NCBI RefSeq assembly: GCF_007828045.1 | Contig: NZ_VITN01000006.1 | Span: 62,001-126,000 of the forward strand | Reading direction: 5' to 3' | DNA: 64,000 nt | Origin: Nitrospirillum amazonense | Lineage (GTDB): Bacteria; Pseudomonadota; Alphaproteobacteria; Azospirillales; Azospirillaceae | In this document: positions 33,230-43,043 of the stretch, one piece after another | Position numbering within the stretch: the stretch's first letter is position 1 | Layout of the letters: each line of letters begins with the position of its first letter | Program-made: the position numbers and the translations under genes | Notes under the pieces: generated by a model | The model's input: only the letters and a program-made list of their open reading frames with translations | Database searches by the model: none | What the model was told of the DNA's origin: nothing

Positions 33230-35491
33230 CTAGTTCCTGACGCCCGGCGCGTCCTGCTTCAGCCACCAGATGGCCAGTTCCTCGGACGGCAGGCCGGGGC
33301 TATAGAGGAAGCCTTGGGCCACGGGCACGCCCAGGGCGCGCAGCCGCTCGGCCTGGTCCTCCGTCTCCACGCCCTCGGCCACGACCTTGGCGTCGATGAC
33401 GGCTGCCACCTGGATGATGGCGCGCACCAGCATGTCCGACTTGGCGTCCCGGTTCATGCCTTGGACGAAGCGTCGGTCTATCTTCACCGTCGTGGCGGGC
33501 AGGCGGTTAAGGTAGCTCAGCGAGGAATAACCGGTGCCGAAATCGTCCAGGGCCACGCCGAAGCCCCGGTCCCGCAAGCCCTGGATATGGTCGAACGTGC
33601 GCGCATCATCGCCGACGAAGACGGACTCGGTGATTTCCATCTCGATGCCCTCGGCCGTAGCCTCCTGCGCCATCAGCACGCCGTCGATACCTTGTAGAAA
33701 ATCCGCCTGCTGCACCTGCAAGGCGCAGACGTTGACCGCGACCGGGATGTCCAATCCCTCCATCCGCCAGGCGCGGCGCTGGCGGATGGCCATTTCCAGC
33801 ACCTGCAGGCCCATGGGCAGCACCAGGCCGCTGGCCTCCGCCAGATCCAGGAACTGGGCCGGCATCAGCAGGCCATGCCGGGGGGATTGCCAGCGCACCA
33901 GCGCCTCCACCCCCACCGGCCGGCCGGTCATCAGGTCCAGCTTGGGCTGGTAGTGCAGCACCAGTTCGCGGTTGCGCAGGGCGGCGCGGAATTCGGCCAG
34001 CAGCGCCAGGCCGGCGTGGTTGCGCCGCTCCAGCTCCGGATTGAAGGCAATCAGCCGGCCACGGGCGCGCAACTTCGCATCCTTCAAGGCCAATGACGCC
34101 TGCTGCACCAGCAGGTCGCCGGCCAGCTGGCCGTCAGCGCCGCCGGCCGCGCCGGTGACGGTGAACGTGCAGCCGCTGGTGGCCGACAGGCTGGCGTGGC
34201 GGCCGGCGACATCGAATCCCGTCTCGAACGCCACCTCCAGCCGGCTTTCCAGCAGGGCCAGAGACAGGTCCGCCTGCGCCGGGGCCGGCAGGGCCAGGGC
34301 GAAGCGGTCGCCGCCGAAGCGGCTGATGGCCACGGCTTCGGGGAAATTGGCCACCAGGCGGTGCCCAACGGCGCGCAGCAAGGCGTCCGCCACCTGGAAG
34401 CCCAGGCGCGCATTGATGAAGTGGAACTGGTCCAGGTCCAGCAGGATGACCACCAGGTTCTGGCCGGGCGCCGCCCGGTCCAACGCTGCCCGGTCCAACG
34501 CCGCGATAAAGCCGGCGCGGTTGGGCAGGGCCGTCAGGGGGTCGGTGAAGGCGACGGACCGCAGGTGCTCGAACAGGGTCGCCGTTTCGAAGCCCAGCGC
34601 CACGTTGATGGTGAACAGGCGCACCAGGTCGCGCTTCTGCTCGTCCACCGGCGTGGGGGTGGACATGTAGATGGCCGCCGGGTGGGCGCTGCCCGATTGC
34701 AGGTACAGGATGTCACCGCCCCGGCTCTTGAACCCCTCGCGGCGGGAGAACGCCTCCAGCAAGGCGGCCTCGATCTCCATATTGCCCAGGCTGGCCAGGG
34801 GCTTGCGGATGTGGCCGGCGAAGCGGCCCGCGGCGGCCACGATGACAGGGCCGTCCACCGTGCCCTGGGCGCACAACAGGCCCTCGGGCTCTATGCCCAT
34901 CTGGGCCGCCAGCTGGATCAGGACGCCGGCGCTGAACTCGTTCAGGCTGCGCTCGCTGAACAGGTCGGCAGAGGCCTTGATCACCTGCTCAAGCCCCCGG
35001 CGATGCCGGTCCAGGGCCACGATCTGCTCATAGGACCTGAGGGCAGTGATGATGCTGGAGGCCAGGCGGGTGACCGTCAGCTCGGTCTTGGCCTTATAAT
35101 CGTTGATGTCGTATTGGCGGATGACCTCCAGCTCCGGGGCATAGCCCGGCTGGCCGGTGCGCAGCACAATGCGCACCTGGTCGTTGCGCAATTCCTCCCG
35201 GATGCGGCGCACCAGATCCAGGCCGGCGCGTTCATCCTCCATCACCACGTCCAGCAACACGACGGCGATGTCGGGCGTGCCGGCCAGGTACTCGAACGCC
35301 TCCCAGGCGGTGTAGCAGCTGTCCAGCGTCAGCGGCCGGCCGCGAAAGTCCATACCCTCCAGCGCCAGGCGGGTGGCCAGGTGCACCTGTTCATCATCGT
35401 CGACAACCAGGATGCGCCAGCCCGGCCCGCTTTGCCGGGCGGTCCCCCGGTCGTCCTCGATATGGATCAGGGCCTCAGCCGGGTTCGCCAT
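33230..35491 (-). CDS. Response regulator REC-DUF3369-GGDEF-EAL, likely c-di-GMP phosphodiesterase
   Basis: The 753-residue protein has a REC domain at about 24-150 (ILVVDDDEQVHLA, phosphoacceptor in VVLLDVVMEDERAG), a DUF3369 sensory domain at about 160-310, a GGDEF domain at about 320-480 and an EAL domain at about 490-740. The GGDEF signature reads RFGGDRFAL, so the catalytic Glu is lost and cyclase activity is unlikely. The EAL domain keeps GVEALVRW, EMEITESVF, LDDFGTGYSSLSYL, KIDRRFV and VAEGVET, so hydrolysis is likely. Its ATG overlaps the stop of the upstream kinase gene (TGATG), which suggests they are a cognate pair. Confidence 0.88.
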   Translation of the reverse strand: MANPAEALIHIEDDRGTARQSGPGWRILVVDDDEQVHLATRLALEGMDFRGRPLTLDSCYTAWEAFEYLAGTPDIAVVLLDVVMEDERAGLDLVRRIREELRNDQVRIVLRTGQPGYAPELEVIRQYDINDYKAKTELTVTRLASSIITALRSYEQIVALDRHRRGLEQVIKASADLFSERSLNEFSAGVLIQLAAQMGIEPEGLLCAQGTVDGPVIVAAAGRFAGHIRKPLASLGNMEIEAALLEAFSRREGFKSRGGDILYLQSGSAHPAAIYMSTPTPVDEQKRDLVRLFTINVALGFETATLFEHLRSVAFTDPLTALPNRAGFIAALDRAALDRAAPGQNLVVILLDLDQFHFINARLGFQVADALLRAVGHRLVANFPEAVAISRFGGDRFALALPAPAQADLSLALLESRLEVAFETGFDVAGRHASLSATSGCTFTVTGAAGGADGQLAGDLLVQQASLALKDAKLRARGRLIAFNPELERRNHAGLALLAEFRAALRNRELVLHYQPKLDLMTGRPVGVEALVRWQSPRHGLLMPAQFLDLAEASGLVLPMGLQVLEMAIRQRRAWRMEGLDIPVAVNVCALQVQQADFLQGIDGVLMAQEATAEGIEMEITESVFVGDDARTFDHIQGLRDRGFGVALDDFGTGYSSLSYLNRLPATTVKIDRRFVQGMNRDAKSDMLVRAIIQVAAVIDAKVVAEGVETEDQAERLRALGVPVAQGFLYSPGLPSEELAIWWLKQDAPGVRN

Positions 35492-37299
35492 CAGCCGGAT
35501 TCTCCCGGTGGGGATGACGGCGCGCCGTCGGTGTTGTGGGGCGCCATCAGGGGCACCGTCAGCGTCACGGTCGTTCCTTTACCGGGTGTGGAGGAAACGG
35601 CGATGGCCCCGCCCAGGATGCCCGTGACGATGTTGTAGACGATGTGCATGCCCAGGCCCGATCCCCCCTGGCCCATCTTGGTGGTGAAAAACGGTTCGAA
35701 CAAGCGTCGCCGCACATCTTCGCCCATCCCCGCGCCGTTGTCCTGCACGCGCAGGGTTACATCCCGCGCGCTGCGGCTGGCCTCTATGCGCAGCAGCTGC
35801 CCGGTGGTCTGGCGTTCCCGCGCCGGCACGGCCGCGTCGAAGGCGTGGAGTTCCGCGTTCTGGATCAGGTTGGTCAACACCTGGCCCAGGGGGCCGGGGT
35901 AGCTGTCCAGGTCGATGCCATCCGGGATGGCGGTTTCCACCCTGAAAGAGGCACGCCGCAGCATGGGGCCCAGTGTGGTCAGGGTGTCGGAAACCATTTC
36001 GCCCAGGTTGAAGCGGCGGCGCTGAGAACTGGCGCGGTCCACCGCCACCTGCTTGAAGTGTTGCACCAGGGTGGTCGCGCGGTCCAAATTGCGCTCCAGC
36101 AGGTCGGTACTGTCACGCGCCACCCGGGCGAAGCGGTCCACCGTGCTCTGCCGCAATTGTCCGGCCTCGATGGCCGCCAGAAAGCGCTTGGTCTCCAGCG
36201 CCAGGGTGCTGCTGGCGCTGACAGCCACGCCCAGGGGGGAGTTCACCTCGTGCGCCACCCCGGCGACCAGGGCCCCCAAGGCGGCCAGCTTCTCCGATTC
36301 CACCAGCTGGTCCTGCAGCTGGCGGAGCGTGGCCAGGTTGGTCTCCGCCTCGGTCTTGGCGGCGGACAGGGTCTGCGCCTCATTGGTGCGGGCGGCGATC
36401 AACCGGTCGCGCTCCGCGCTTTTGTCACGCAGCACGGCCAGGGCGGCGGCCAGGCCGGCGATCTCGTCACGCCGGTCGGTGCAGGGCAGGGGATGGTCGT
36501 AATGGCCTTGGGCGAAGGCCTCGGTGGCCAGGGTCATGGCCTGGATGGGGGCGGCGATGGTGCGGATGGCCAGCCAGGCCAGGGTGGCGCCCGCCACCAC
36601 CGCCAGGCCGATGGCGGACCACAGCAGCAGGCGCGTGGCGGCATAGATGGTGTTGCCTTCTCGGGCCGTGGCCCGGCCCTGATTCACGTTGAAGGCCAGG
36701 TCGCGCAGGATGGCGTCGGTCGCCTGGGTGTCGGCATCCCGCAGCGGCCCGTTGTAAAGGGCCATGGCCTCGTCCCGGTTATGCTCCCGCACCAGCTCGC
36801 GCAGGCGCATCTGGTACTGCTGGCCGGCGGCCCAGGCCTGGTCGAAGGCGTTCAGGCGCTGCTCATCCTCCGTGTTCATCACGATATATTGCTGATAATC
36901 GCGGCGGGCGATCTCCACATCCTGGTTGCGCTGGTCCAGCGCCTGCAGGCTGCGCTCCAGGTCGGCCTCGGGGGCGAACAGCAGCCGCGCCTCCGCCAGG
37001 CGGCGGCTTTTTATGGCCGAGATCATCTGCCCGTTCACCGCCGTGCTGGGCAGCCAGTTGTCCCGGATGACGGCCGCCTTGTCGTTGAGCGCGCCCAGCC
37101 GGTCCATGGCCAGCCCGCCCACCAGCGCCACGCCCAGGGTTAGCAGGCCAAAGGCCAGCAGGAGGCGCAGCCGCAAGGTCAACCCGCCGGCGGTGCGCGC
37201 GATCCGGCTGGACAAATCGGCCGGGGGCAGGAGCAGGGCGGTGGCGGTCATTTCCGCCGTTCCCATTTCAAGCGACCGGGGGCCGGAGGACTGTGCCAT
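35491..37299 (-). CDS. Membrane sensor histidine kinase, partner of the EAL regulator
   Basis: The 602-residue protein has a first membrane segment (LRLLLAFGLLTLGVALVGGL) and a periplasmic four-helix-bundle-like sensor of about 150 residues. A second membrane segment (LLLWSAIGLAVVAGATLAWL) leads into a HAMP region. A coiled coil and HisKA follow, with the phospho-His in ALVAGVAHEVNSPLG, and then an HATPase with NLIQNAELHAFD, DNGAGM and GGSGLGMHIV. ATG 37299 is chosen, with GGAAG upstream; ATG 37266 and 37251 are possible. No coupling gene other than the EAL regulator is nearby. Confidence 0.86.
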   Translation of the reverse strand: MAQSSGPRSLEMGTAEMTATALLLPPADLSSRIARTAGGLTLRLRLLLAFGLLTLGVALVGGLAMDRLGALNDKAAVIRDNWLPSTAVNGQMISAIKSRRLAEARLLFAPEADLERSLQALDQRNQDVEIARRDYQQYIVMNTEDEQRLNAFDQAWAAGQQYQMRLRELVREHNRDEAMALYNGPLRDADTQATDAILRDLAFNVNQGRATAREGNTIYAATRLLLWSAIGLAVVAGATLAWLAIRTIAAPIQAMTLATEAFAQGHYDHPLPCTDRRDEIAGLAAALAVLRDKSAERDRLIAARTNEAQTLSAAKTEAETNLATLRQLQDQLVESEKLAALGALVAGVAHEVNSPLGVAVSASSTLALETKRFLAAIEAGQLRQSTVDRFARVARDSTDLLERNLDRATTLVQHFKQVAVDRASSQRRRFNLGEMVSDTLTTLGPMLRRASFRVETAIPDGIDLDSYPGPLGQVLTNLIQNAELHAFDAAVPARERQTTGQLLRIEASRSARDVTLRVQDNGAGMGEDVRRRLFEPFFTTKMGQGGSGLGMHIVYNIVTGILGGAIAVSSTPGKGTTVTLTVPLMAPHNTDGAPSSPPGESG

Positions 37300-37617
37300 G
37301 AGCCATGCTTCCGCTTGCGATCTGCCGTCGGGCCACTCCCGGCATCCGGGCCCCTGATGTCCGGGCGGCAACCGCTGTCCAGACGGCGCCCCGGCCGGGA
37401 AAATACACCTCGTCCCCCAAGCTTAACGTCTGCCATCGGCGGCGGACAGGGGCCTCACTCTATCCTCCGGTACAGGACGGCGGTGGGCAAGGGTGCGAAA
37501 GAGGGGGCGGCGGCGCCCCCGCGCAAAAGAAGCGGCGCGCCCCGCGCAAAAGAAAAAGGGCCGCCCTGCTGGACGGCCCTTTCCCGAGAGGAGGCTTCCC
37601 GGGGGAAGCCGGTCCAA
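37300..37617. other. Gap between histidine kinase and glnA
   Basis: No gene is supported. A 14-bp direct repeat CCCGCGCAAAAGAA occurs at 37518-37531 and 37541-37554, with a 23-bp period. The glnA terminator occupies the right end. The kinase promoter must lie in 37300-37500, but no convincing elements are seen. Confidence 0.4.
37552..37582 (-). terminator. Rho-independent terminator of glnA
   Basis: On the minus strand, GGGCCGTCC pairs with GGGCGGCCC (one mismatch), across a short AGCA loop, and is followed by TTTTTCTTTT. It lies 36 bases after the glnA stop. Confidence 0.85.
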
Positions 37618-39027
37618 TCAGACGGAGTAGTACATCTTGTATTCGATGGGGTGCGGCGAGGTTTCGAACGCCAGCACTTCTTCCATCTTCAGGTCGATGT
37701 AGCTGTTGATGAAGTCCTCGGTGAAGACATCGCCCTTCTTCAGGAAGGCGCTGTCGGCGGCCAGGGACTCCAAGGCTTCGCGCAGCGAACGGCAGACGGT
37801 CGGCACTTCCTTCAGCTCTTCCGGCGGCAGGTCGTACAGGTTCTTGTCCATCGCGTCGCCAGGGTGGATCTTGTTCTGGATGCCGTCCAGACCAGCCATC
37901 AGCATGGCGGCGAAGGCCAGGTAGGGGTTCGCACCCGGGTCCGGGAAGCGGACTTCCACGCGCTTGCCCTTCGGGCTGTTCACGTACGGGATGCGGCAGG
38001 AAGCCGACCGGTTGCGCGAGGAGTAGGCCAGCAGCACCGGCGCCTCATAGCCCGGGACCAGACGCTTGTAGCTGTTGGTCAACGGGTTGGTGAAGGCGTT
38101 CAGGGCGCGGGCGTGCTTAATGATGCCGCCGATGTAGTACAGGGCGGTCTCGGACAGGTCGGCGTAGCCGGAACCCGCGAACAGGGGCTTGCCGTCCTTC
38201 CAGATGGACTGGTGGCAGTGCATGCCCGAACCGTTGTCGCCGAAAACGGGCTTCGGCATGAACGTGGCGGTCTTGCCGTAGGCGTGGGCGACGTTGTGCA
38301 CCACGTACTTAAAGATCTGCATGGTGTCGGCCATGCTGACCAGGGTGCCGAACTTGATACCCAGTTCGTGCTGCGAGGCGGCCACCTCGTGGTGGTGCTT
38401 CTCCACCTCGACGCCCATGTCGGCCATCACGGTCACCATCTCGGCGCGCAGGTCCTGGCCGGCGTCGATCGGGGCGACCGGGAAGTAGCCGCCCTTGACG
38501 GCCGGACGGTGGCCCAGGTTGCCTTCCGGATAAGCCTTGCCGGAGGTGTAGGGGCCTTCCTCGCTGTCGAACTCGTACATGACGCGGTTCATCGAGACTT
38601 CGAACTTCACGTCGTCGAACACGAAGAACTCGGCCTCGGGACCGAAGTAGGCGGTGTCGCCGATGCCGGCGCTGGCCATGTAGTTCTCAGCGGCCTTGGC
38701 GATGGAGCGCGGGTCGCGCTTGTAGGGCTGGCCGGTGGACGGCTCCAGCACGTCGCAGAACACGGTCAGCAGCGGCTGGGCGGCGAACGGATCCAGGACG
38801 GCGGTGGCGGGGTCGGGCATCAGGATCATGTCCGACTCGTTGATGGCCTTCCAACCGGCGATCGACGACCCGTCGAACATCACGCCGTCGGTGAACATCT
38901 CCTCGTTCACGGTGCTGATGTGCTGGGCGGTGTGCTGCAGCTTGCCGCGCGGATCGGTGAAACGGAAATCGACGTACTTGACGTCGTGCTCCTTAACCAG
39001 GTCGAAGAACTTCGCGATATCGGACAT
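37618..39027 (-). CDS. glnA: Glutamine synthetase type I
   Basis: The 469-residue enzyme makes glutamine from glutamate, ammonia and ATP as a dodecamer. It has [19 protein letters not shown], the ATP/Glu site [40 protein letters not shown] and [17 protein letters not shown]. The adenylylation tyrosine is at about Y398 in [10 protein letters not shown], so GlnE control is expected. It is the second gene after glnB, as in Azospirillum, and has its own 241-bp upstream region, so a separate promoter is possible. Confidence 0.98.
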   Translation of the reverse strand: MSDIAKFFDLVKEHDVKYVDFRFTDPRGKLQHTAQHISTVNEEMFTDGVMFDGSSIAGWKAINESDMILMPDPATAVLDPFAAQPLLTVFCDVLEPSTGQPYKRDPRSIAKAAENYMASAGIGDTAYFGPEAEFFVFDDVKFEVSMNRVMYEFDSEEGPYTSGKAYPEGNLGHRPAVKGGYFPVAPIDAGQDLRAEMVTVMADMGVEVEKHHHEVAASQHELGIKFGTLVSMADTMQIFKYVVHNVAHAYGKTATFMPKPVFGDNGSGMHCHQSIWKDGKPLFAGSGYADLSETALYYIGGIIKHARALNAFTNPLTNSYKRLVPGYEAPVLLAYSSRNRSASCRIPYVNSPKGKRVEVRFPDPGANPYLAFAAMLMAGLDGIQNKIHPGDAMDKNLYDLPPEELKEVPTVCRSLREALESLAADSAFLKKGDVFTEDFINSYIDLKMEEVLAFETSPHPIEYKMYYSV

Positions 39028-39268
39028 CTTGATGGGTTCCCTAAAGTTCTGGGAGATGTTGGGTGACTACTGACTTCGCGTGCATGGGCGGGAACATGGC
39101 TGCGCCCCCCATCCCATAATGTTCCGGCGCCCGGGGTTACTCCCATCCTGGGCCGCCAGCCCCAAACGTATGATCAATGATCGATGACCATTGATATCCC
39201 GGACGGCGACGCGCCCGGCCGTTCCCGTCTATGCCAGCCGGCGCGGGGCGGCATCCGGCGAACCGGCG
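39028..39268. promoter_or_regulatory. glnB-glnA intergenic region with inverted repeat
   Basis: The 241-bp spacer is longer than needed for simple cotranscription. ATCAATG at 39173-39179 and CATTGAT at 39189-39195 form an inverted repeat around a nine-base spacer that contains ATCGAT. No clear NtrC site or sigma-54 element is visible. AGGGAA precedes the glnA ATG. Confidence 0.45.
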
Positions 39269-40092
<824 letters not shown>

Positions 40093-40169
40093 GGCGGTGG
40101 TAGCTCAGCTGGTAGAGCTCTCGGTTGTGGTCCGAGCGGTCGTGGGTTCGAGTCCCATCCATCGCCCCA
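40093..40169 (+). tRNA. tRNA-His (GTG)
   Basis: The acceptor stem GCGGTGG (40094-40100) pairs with CCATCGC. The extra G at -1 (40093) and discriminator C, both specific to tRNA-His, are encoded, and CCA is encoded at 40167-40169. The anticodon loop is TTGTGGT, and the T arm has GGTTCGAGTCC. Confidence 0.97.
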
Positions 40170-40197
40170 TCCTCCTTATACTATGTATAAGGACAGC

Positions 40198-40226
40198 AAA
40201 GGCGCCCTCACCGGGCGCCTTTTTGC
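40198..40226 (+). terminator. Rho-independent terminator after tRNA-His
   Basis: GGCGCCC (40201-40207) and GGGCGCC (40213-40219), with a five-base loop, are followed by a T-run and GCTTTT. Confidence 0.88.
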
Positions 40227-40292
40227 TTTTCCGGGCCCTTTCATCATGCGGCGGCGCTAAACTGCCCGCCCGACAGGCATCCGGGCGGCGCG

Positions 40293-40326
40293 CCATGAGC
40301 TTCACGTTCCCATGAGCTTCACGTTC
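40293..40326. repeat. Perfect 17-bp tandem duplication spanning a start codon
   Basis: CCATGAGCTTCACGTTC occurs at 40293-40309 and again at 40310-40326. The first copy gives ATG 40295, followed by five codons and a TGA that overlaps the second ATG (40312). The true start therefore sits behind a six-codon minicistron. Confidence 0.9.
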
Positions 40327-40677
40327 GACGACATCCGCGCCCGGGCCCTGGCTTGGCCCGGTGTGGAGGACGGCACCTCCTATGGCACGCCGGCGCTGAA
40401 GGTGCGCGGCAAGCTCTTGACCCGCCTGCGCGAGGATGACGACACCCTGGTCGTCACCGGCGTGGACACGGACGAGCGCGCCCTGTTGATGGCTTTCGAA
40501 CCGGCCGTCTATCATCTGACCGACCATTACGTGGGCTGGCCCATCGTGCTGGCGCGCTTGTCCGCCATCCCCGACCAGGGTTCTTTGGACAAGGTGATGG
40601 GCCTGCTGCATCGCCAATGGCGGGCGGTGGCGCCCAAGACCCTGGTGCGGCGGTTCGACGCGGCTGGTTCGGTATAA
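40312..40677 (+). CDS. MmcQ/YjbR family protein, second copy in the window
   Basis: The 121-residue protein begins MSFTFDDIRARALAWPGVED and continues TSYGTPALKVRGKLLTRLRE, the MmcQ/YjbR pattern. The C-terminus is helical with KTLVRRFDA. It is distantly related to the one at 32829. Its start lies in the second copy of a 17-bp duplication, with the first copy forming an overlapping minicistron. The function is unknown. Confidence 0.85.
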   Translation: MSFTFDDIRARALAWPGVEDGTSYGTPALKVRGKLLTRLREDDDTLVVTGVDTDERALLMAFEPAVYHLTDHYVGWPIVLARLSAIPDQGSLDKVMGLLHRQWRAVAPKTLVRRFDAAGSV

Positions 40678-40695
40678 TCGGATCTGCGGCGGATG

Positions 40696-41346
40696 TCAGT
40701 GCCCGCCGCAGCTGCCGCCCCCGCACCCGCCATGGCCGCCACATCCGCCGTGCCCGCCGCCGCAATGGCCATGCCCGTCCCCGCCGCCGTGATGGTGGCC
40801 CTGGCTGTCGCCACCATCCCAGCCGGTGGAGGACGAGTCGGTCGCGCCGCCGCCTCGCGTCTTGTCCACCCAGGCCATGGCAAGGAGGCTGGGCGCCGGC
40901 CATGCCAAGGGATCGGGCGTCCCGTAGCACTCCTTATAGGCGATCCACGTCCGGGCATAAGCCTCCGCGCTGCCGGCGCCGACATGATGATGGATGAAGC
41001 GGCCGGCCGAGGCCTGGCAGTAGGCGGCATACAGGGCGGTGCACAGCACCAGTTCATGCCAATAGTCGTCGACCAGGGTGTCGGGCGCGCCTAAGGGCTG
41101 TTTCGCCGTCCAGCTCGGCGGGGCGGCCAACAGACCGAAATAACGCCGGAACTCCCGTTCCCAGAAGGCGGCGCCGGCGGCGTCCAGGTCATGCCGCCTG
41201 CGGAAGCGCTCCGTCGCCAAGGACAGGTCATGGGCGAACACGGCCCGCGGGCGTTTTTGTCGTTTATTGAGAAGGTGGCCGCCCCAGGCGGCTATGGTGG
41301 CCCAACTGGCCAGGATCAACGTACCCGGTCCCCAAATGGTGGACAT
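40696..41346 (-). CDS. GRDP-like protein with Gly/His/Cys-rich tail
   Basis: The 216-residue protein has a hydrophobic N-terminus (TLILASWATIAAWGG) that may anchor it. A helical domain with VDDYWHELVLCTALYAAYC followed by FIHHHVGAG is the pattern of glycine-rich-domain (GRDP-like) proteins. The last 40 or so residues are almost only Gly, His, Cys and Asp and look able to bind metal ions. ATG 41346 lies behind GAGGG. The stop converges on the MmcQ/YjbR gene 18 bases away. Confidence 0.68.
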   Translation of the reverse strand: MSTIWGPGTLILASWATIAAWGGHLLNKRQKRPRAVFAHDLSLATERFRRRHDLDAAGAAFWEREFRRYFGLLAAPPSWTAKQPLGAPDTLVDDYWHELVLCTALYAAYCQASAGRFIHHHVGAGSAEAYARTWIAYKECYGTPDPLAWPAPSLLAMAWVDKTRGGGATDSSSTGWDGGDSQGHHHGGGDGHGHCGGGHGGCGGHGGCGGGSCGGH

Positions 41347-41471
41347 AAGCCCTCGACGGGTGGTTACGGACGGCGCCATTGTACTCGGGAAATCCCGCCG
41401 CCGCCAGTGAGGCGCTGTCTTGCCGCCGCCGGCATCAACCCCTGGCCGTTCCATCGCCCGAGTGTCCGCCC

Positions 41472-43043
41472 ATGGTGCCGACCGCCGCTTCCGCCCTCGC
41501 CCTGCTGTCCGTGGCCCACATGCGTGCCGCCGATGCCGCCGCCATCGCGGGGGGCGTGCCGGGCATCACCTTGATGGAGCATGCGGGCCGCGCGGTGGCC
41601 GGCGTGGTGATGGCGCGCTTCGGCCTGGGTCCGGTGACGGTGCTGTGCGGGCCCGGCAACAATGGCGGCGATGGTTTCGTGGCGGCACGCCATCTGGCCG
41701 CCGCCGGCTGGCCCGTACGCCTGGCCCTGCTGGGTGATCTGGATCGGCTGACGGGCGATGCCGCCCTGGCGGCGGCCGGTTGGATGGAGATTTGGGGACG
41801 GGAGTCGGTGCTGGAGGCCGCGCCGGCCGCGCTGGCCGGGGCGGCGGTGGTGATCGACGCCATGTTCGGCGTGGGACTGTCGCGTCCCCTGGGCGGCCGG
41901 GCGGCGGAGTTGGTGGCCGCCATGGCGGATGCGCGCCGGGGCGGGGCCGTCGTGCTGGCGGTGGATGTGCCCAGCGGGCTGAACGCCGATACCGGCGCGC
42001 CGGTGGGCGACGTCATGGTCCGGGCCGACGTCACCGTCACCTTCTTCCGCAAAAAGCCGGGGCATCTGCTGTTGCCCGGCCGCGTGGCCTGCGGCGCCTC
42101 CATCGTGGCCGACATCGGCATTCCCGATACCGTGCTGGCGGATCCGGCGGTGGCCACGGACGTGTGGGAGAACGGGCCGGCCTTGTTCAGCGGCCACCTG
42201 CCGCGCCCCCGCATCGATGACCACAAATACCGGCGGGGCCATGCGCTGGTGCTGGGCGGGGCGGTCATGACCGGGGCGGCGCGCCTGGCGGCGCGCGCGG
42301 CGCAGCGGGCCGGTGCCGGCCTGGTGACGGTGGCCAGCCCACCCGCGGCGGAACTGGTCTATCGCCTTTCCAGTCCCAGCCAGATCGTGCGCCCCATGGC
42401 GGATCTGCACGCCGCCGAGGCGATCCTGGCCGACCCCCGCATCACGGCCGCCGTGCTGGGCCCGGGCGCCGGCACGGACGACGATGGCCAGGCGCTGCTG
42501 CGCGCCCTGGTCGCCGCCGCCGGCCGGCGCGAGGGCGGTCCAGAAGACGCCAGCCGAGTGGGCGCCGGTTTCGGCCTCGTGCTGGACGCCGACATCTTCA
42601 CCGCCTTCGCCGGTCAGGCGGACACGCTGGGGGGCCATCTGGCGGGCCGGGTCGTGCTGACCCCGCACGAGGGCGAATTCGCCCGCCTCTTCGGGCCCGG
42701 GCATGCCGTACTGGTGGGGGATAAGCTGATGCGCGCCCGGGCCGCCGCCCGCCACCTGGGCGCGGTCATCCTGCTGAAGGGGCCGGACACGGTCATCGCC
42801 CACCCCGACGGCCGCGCCGCCATCGAGGCCGGCGGCCCGCCCACGCTCGCCACTGCAGGGGCGGGCGACGTCCTGGCGGGCCTGTGCCTGGGCCTGCTGG
42901 CCGGCGGCATGGACGCCTGGCATGCCGCCTTGGCCGCCGCCTGGCTGCACGCCCAGGCCGCCCTGCGCTTCGGTCCCGGCCTGGTGGCCGAGGACTTGCC
43001 CGAACAAGTGCCGGCCCTGTTGGCGGACCTGGCGGCGGCGTGA
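41472..43043 (+). CDS. nnr: Bifunctional NAD(P)H-hydrate epimerase / ADP-dependent dehydratase
   Basis: The 523-residue enzyme repairs hydrated NAD(P)H. The N-terminal YjeF epimerase domain (about 1-215) has MEHAGRAVAGVV, LCGPGNNGGDGFVAARHLAA and AVDVPSGLNADTG. The C-terminal carbohydrate-kinase-like dehydratase domain (about 235-515) has YRRGHALVLGG, VLGPGAGTD, LTPHEGEFARLFG and LATAGAGDVLAGL. ATG 41472 is the start that opens the epimerase domain. Confidence 0.95.
   Translation: MVPTAASALALLSVAHMRAADAAAIAGGVPGITLMEHAGRAVAGVVMARFGLGPVTVLCGPGNNGGDGFVAARHLAAAGWPVRLALLGDLDRLTGDAALAAAGWMEIWGRESVLEAAPAALAGAAVVIDAMFGVGLSRPLGGRAAELVAAMADARRGGAVVLAVDVPSGLNADTGAPVGDVMVRADVTVTFFRKKPGHLLLPGRVACGASIVADIGIPDTVLADPAVATDVWENGPALFSGHLPRPRIDDHKYRRGHALVLGGAVMTGAARLAARAAQRAGAGLVTVASPPAAELVYRLSSPSQIVRPMADLHAAEAILADPRITAAVLGPGAGTDDDGQALLRALVAAAGRREGGPEDASRVGAGFGLVLDADIFTAFAGQADTLGGHLAGRVVLTPHEGEFARLFGPGHAVLVGDKLMRARAAARHLGAVILLKGPDTVIAHPDGRAAIEAGGPPTLATAGAGDVLAGLCLGLLAGGMDAWHAALAAAWLHAQAALRFGPGLVAEDLPEQVPALLADLAAA

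Noticed and set aside
37315-39066. Long + strand frame opposite glnA
   Set aside because: glnA on the minus strand is certain; the opposite frame has only mirror composition.
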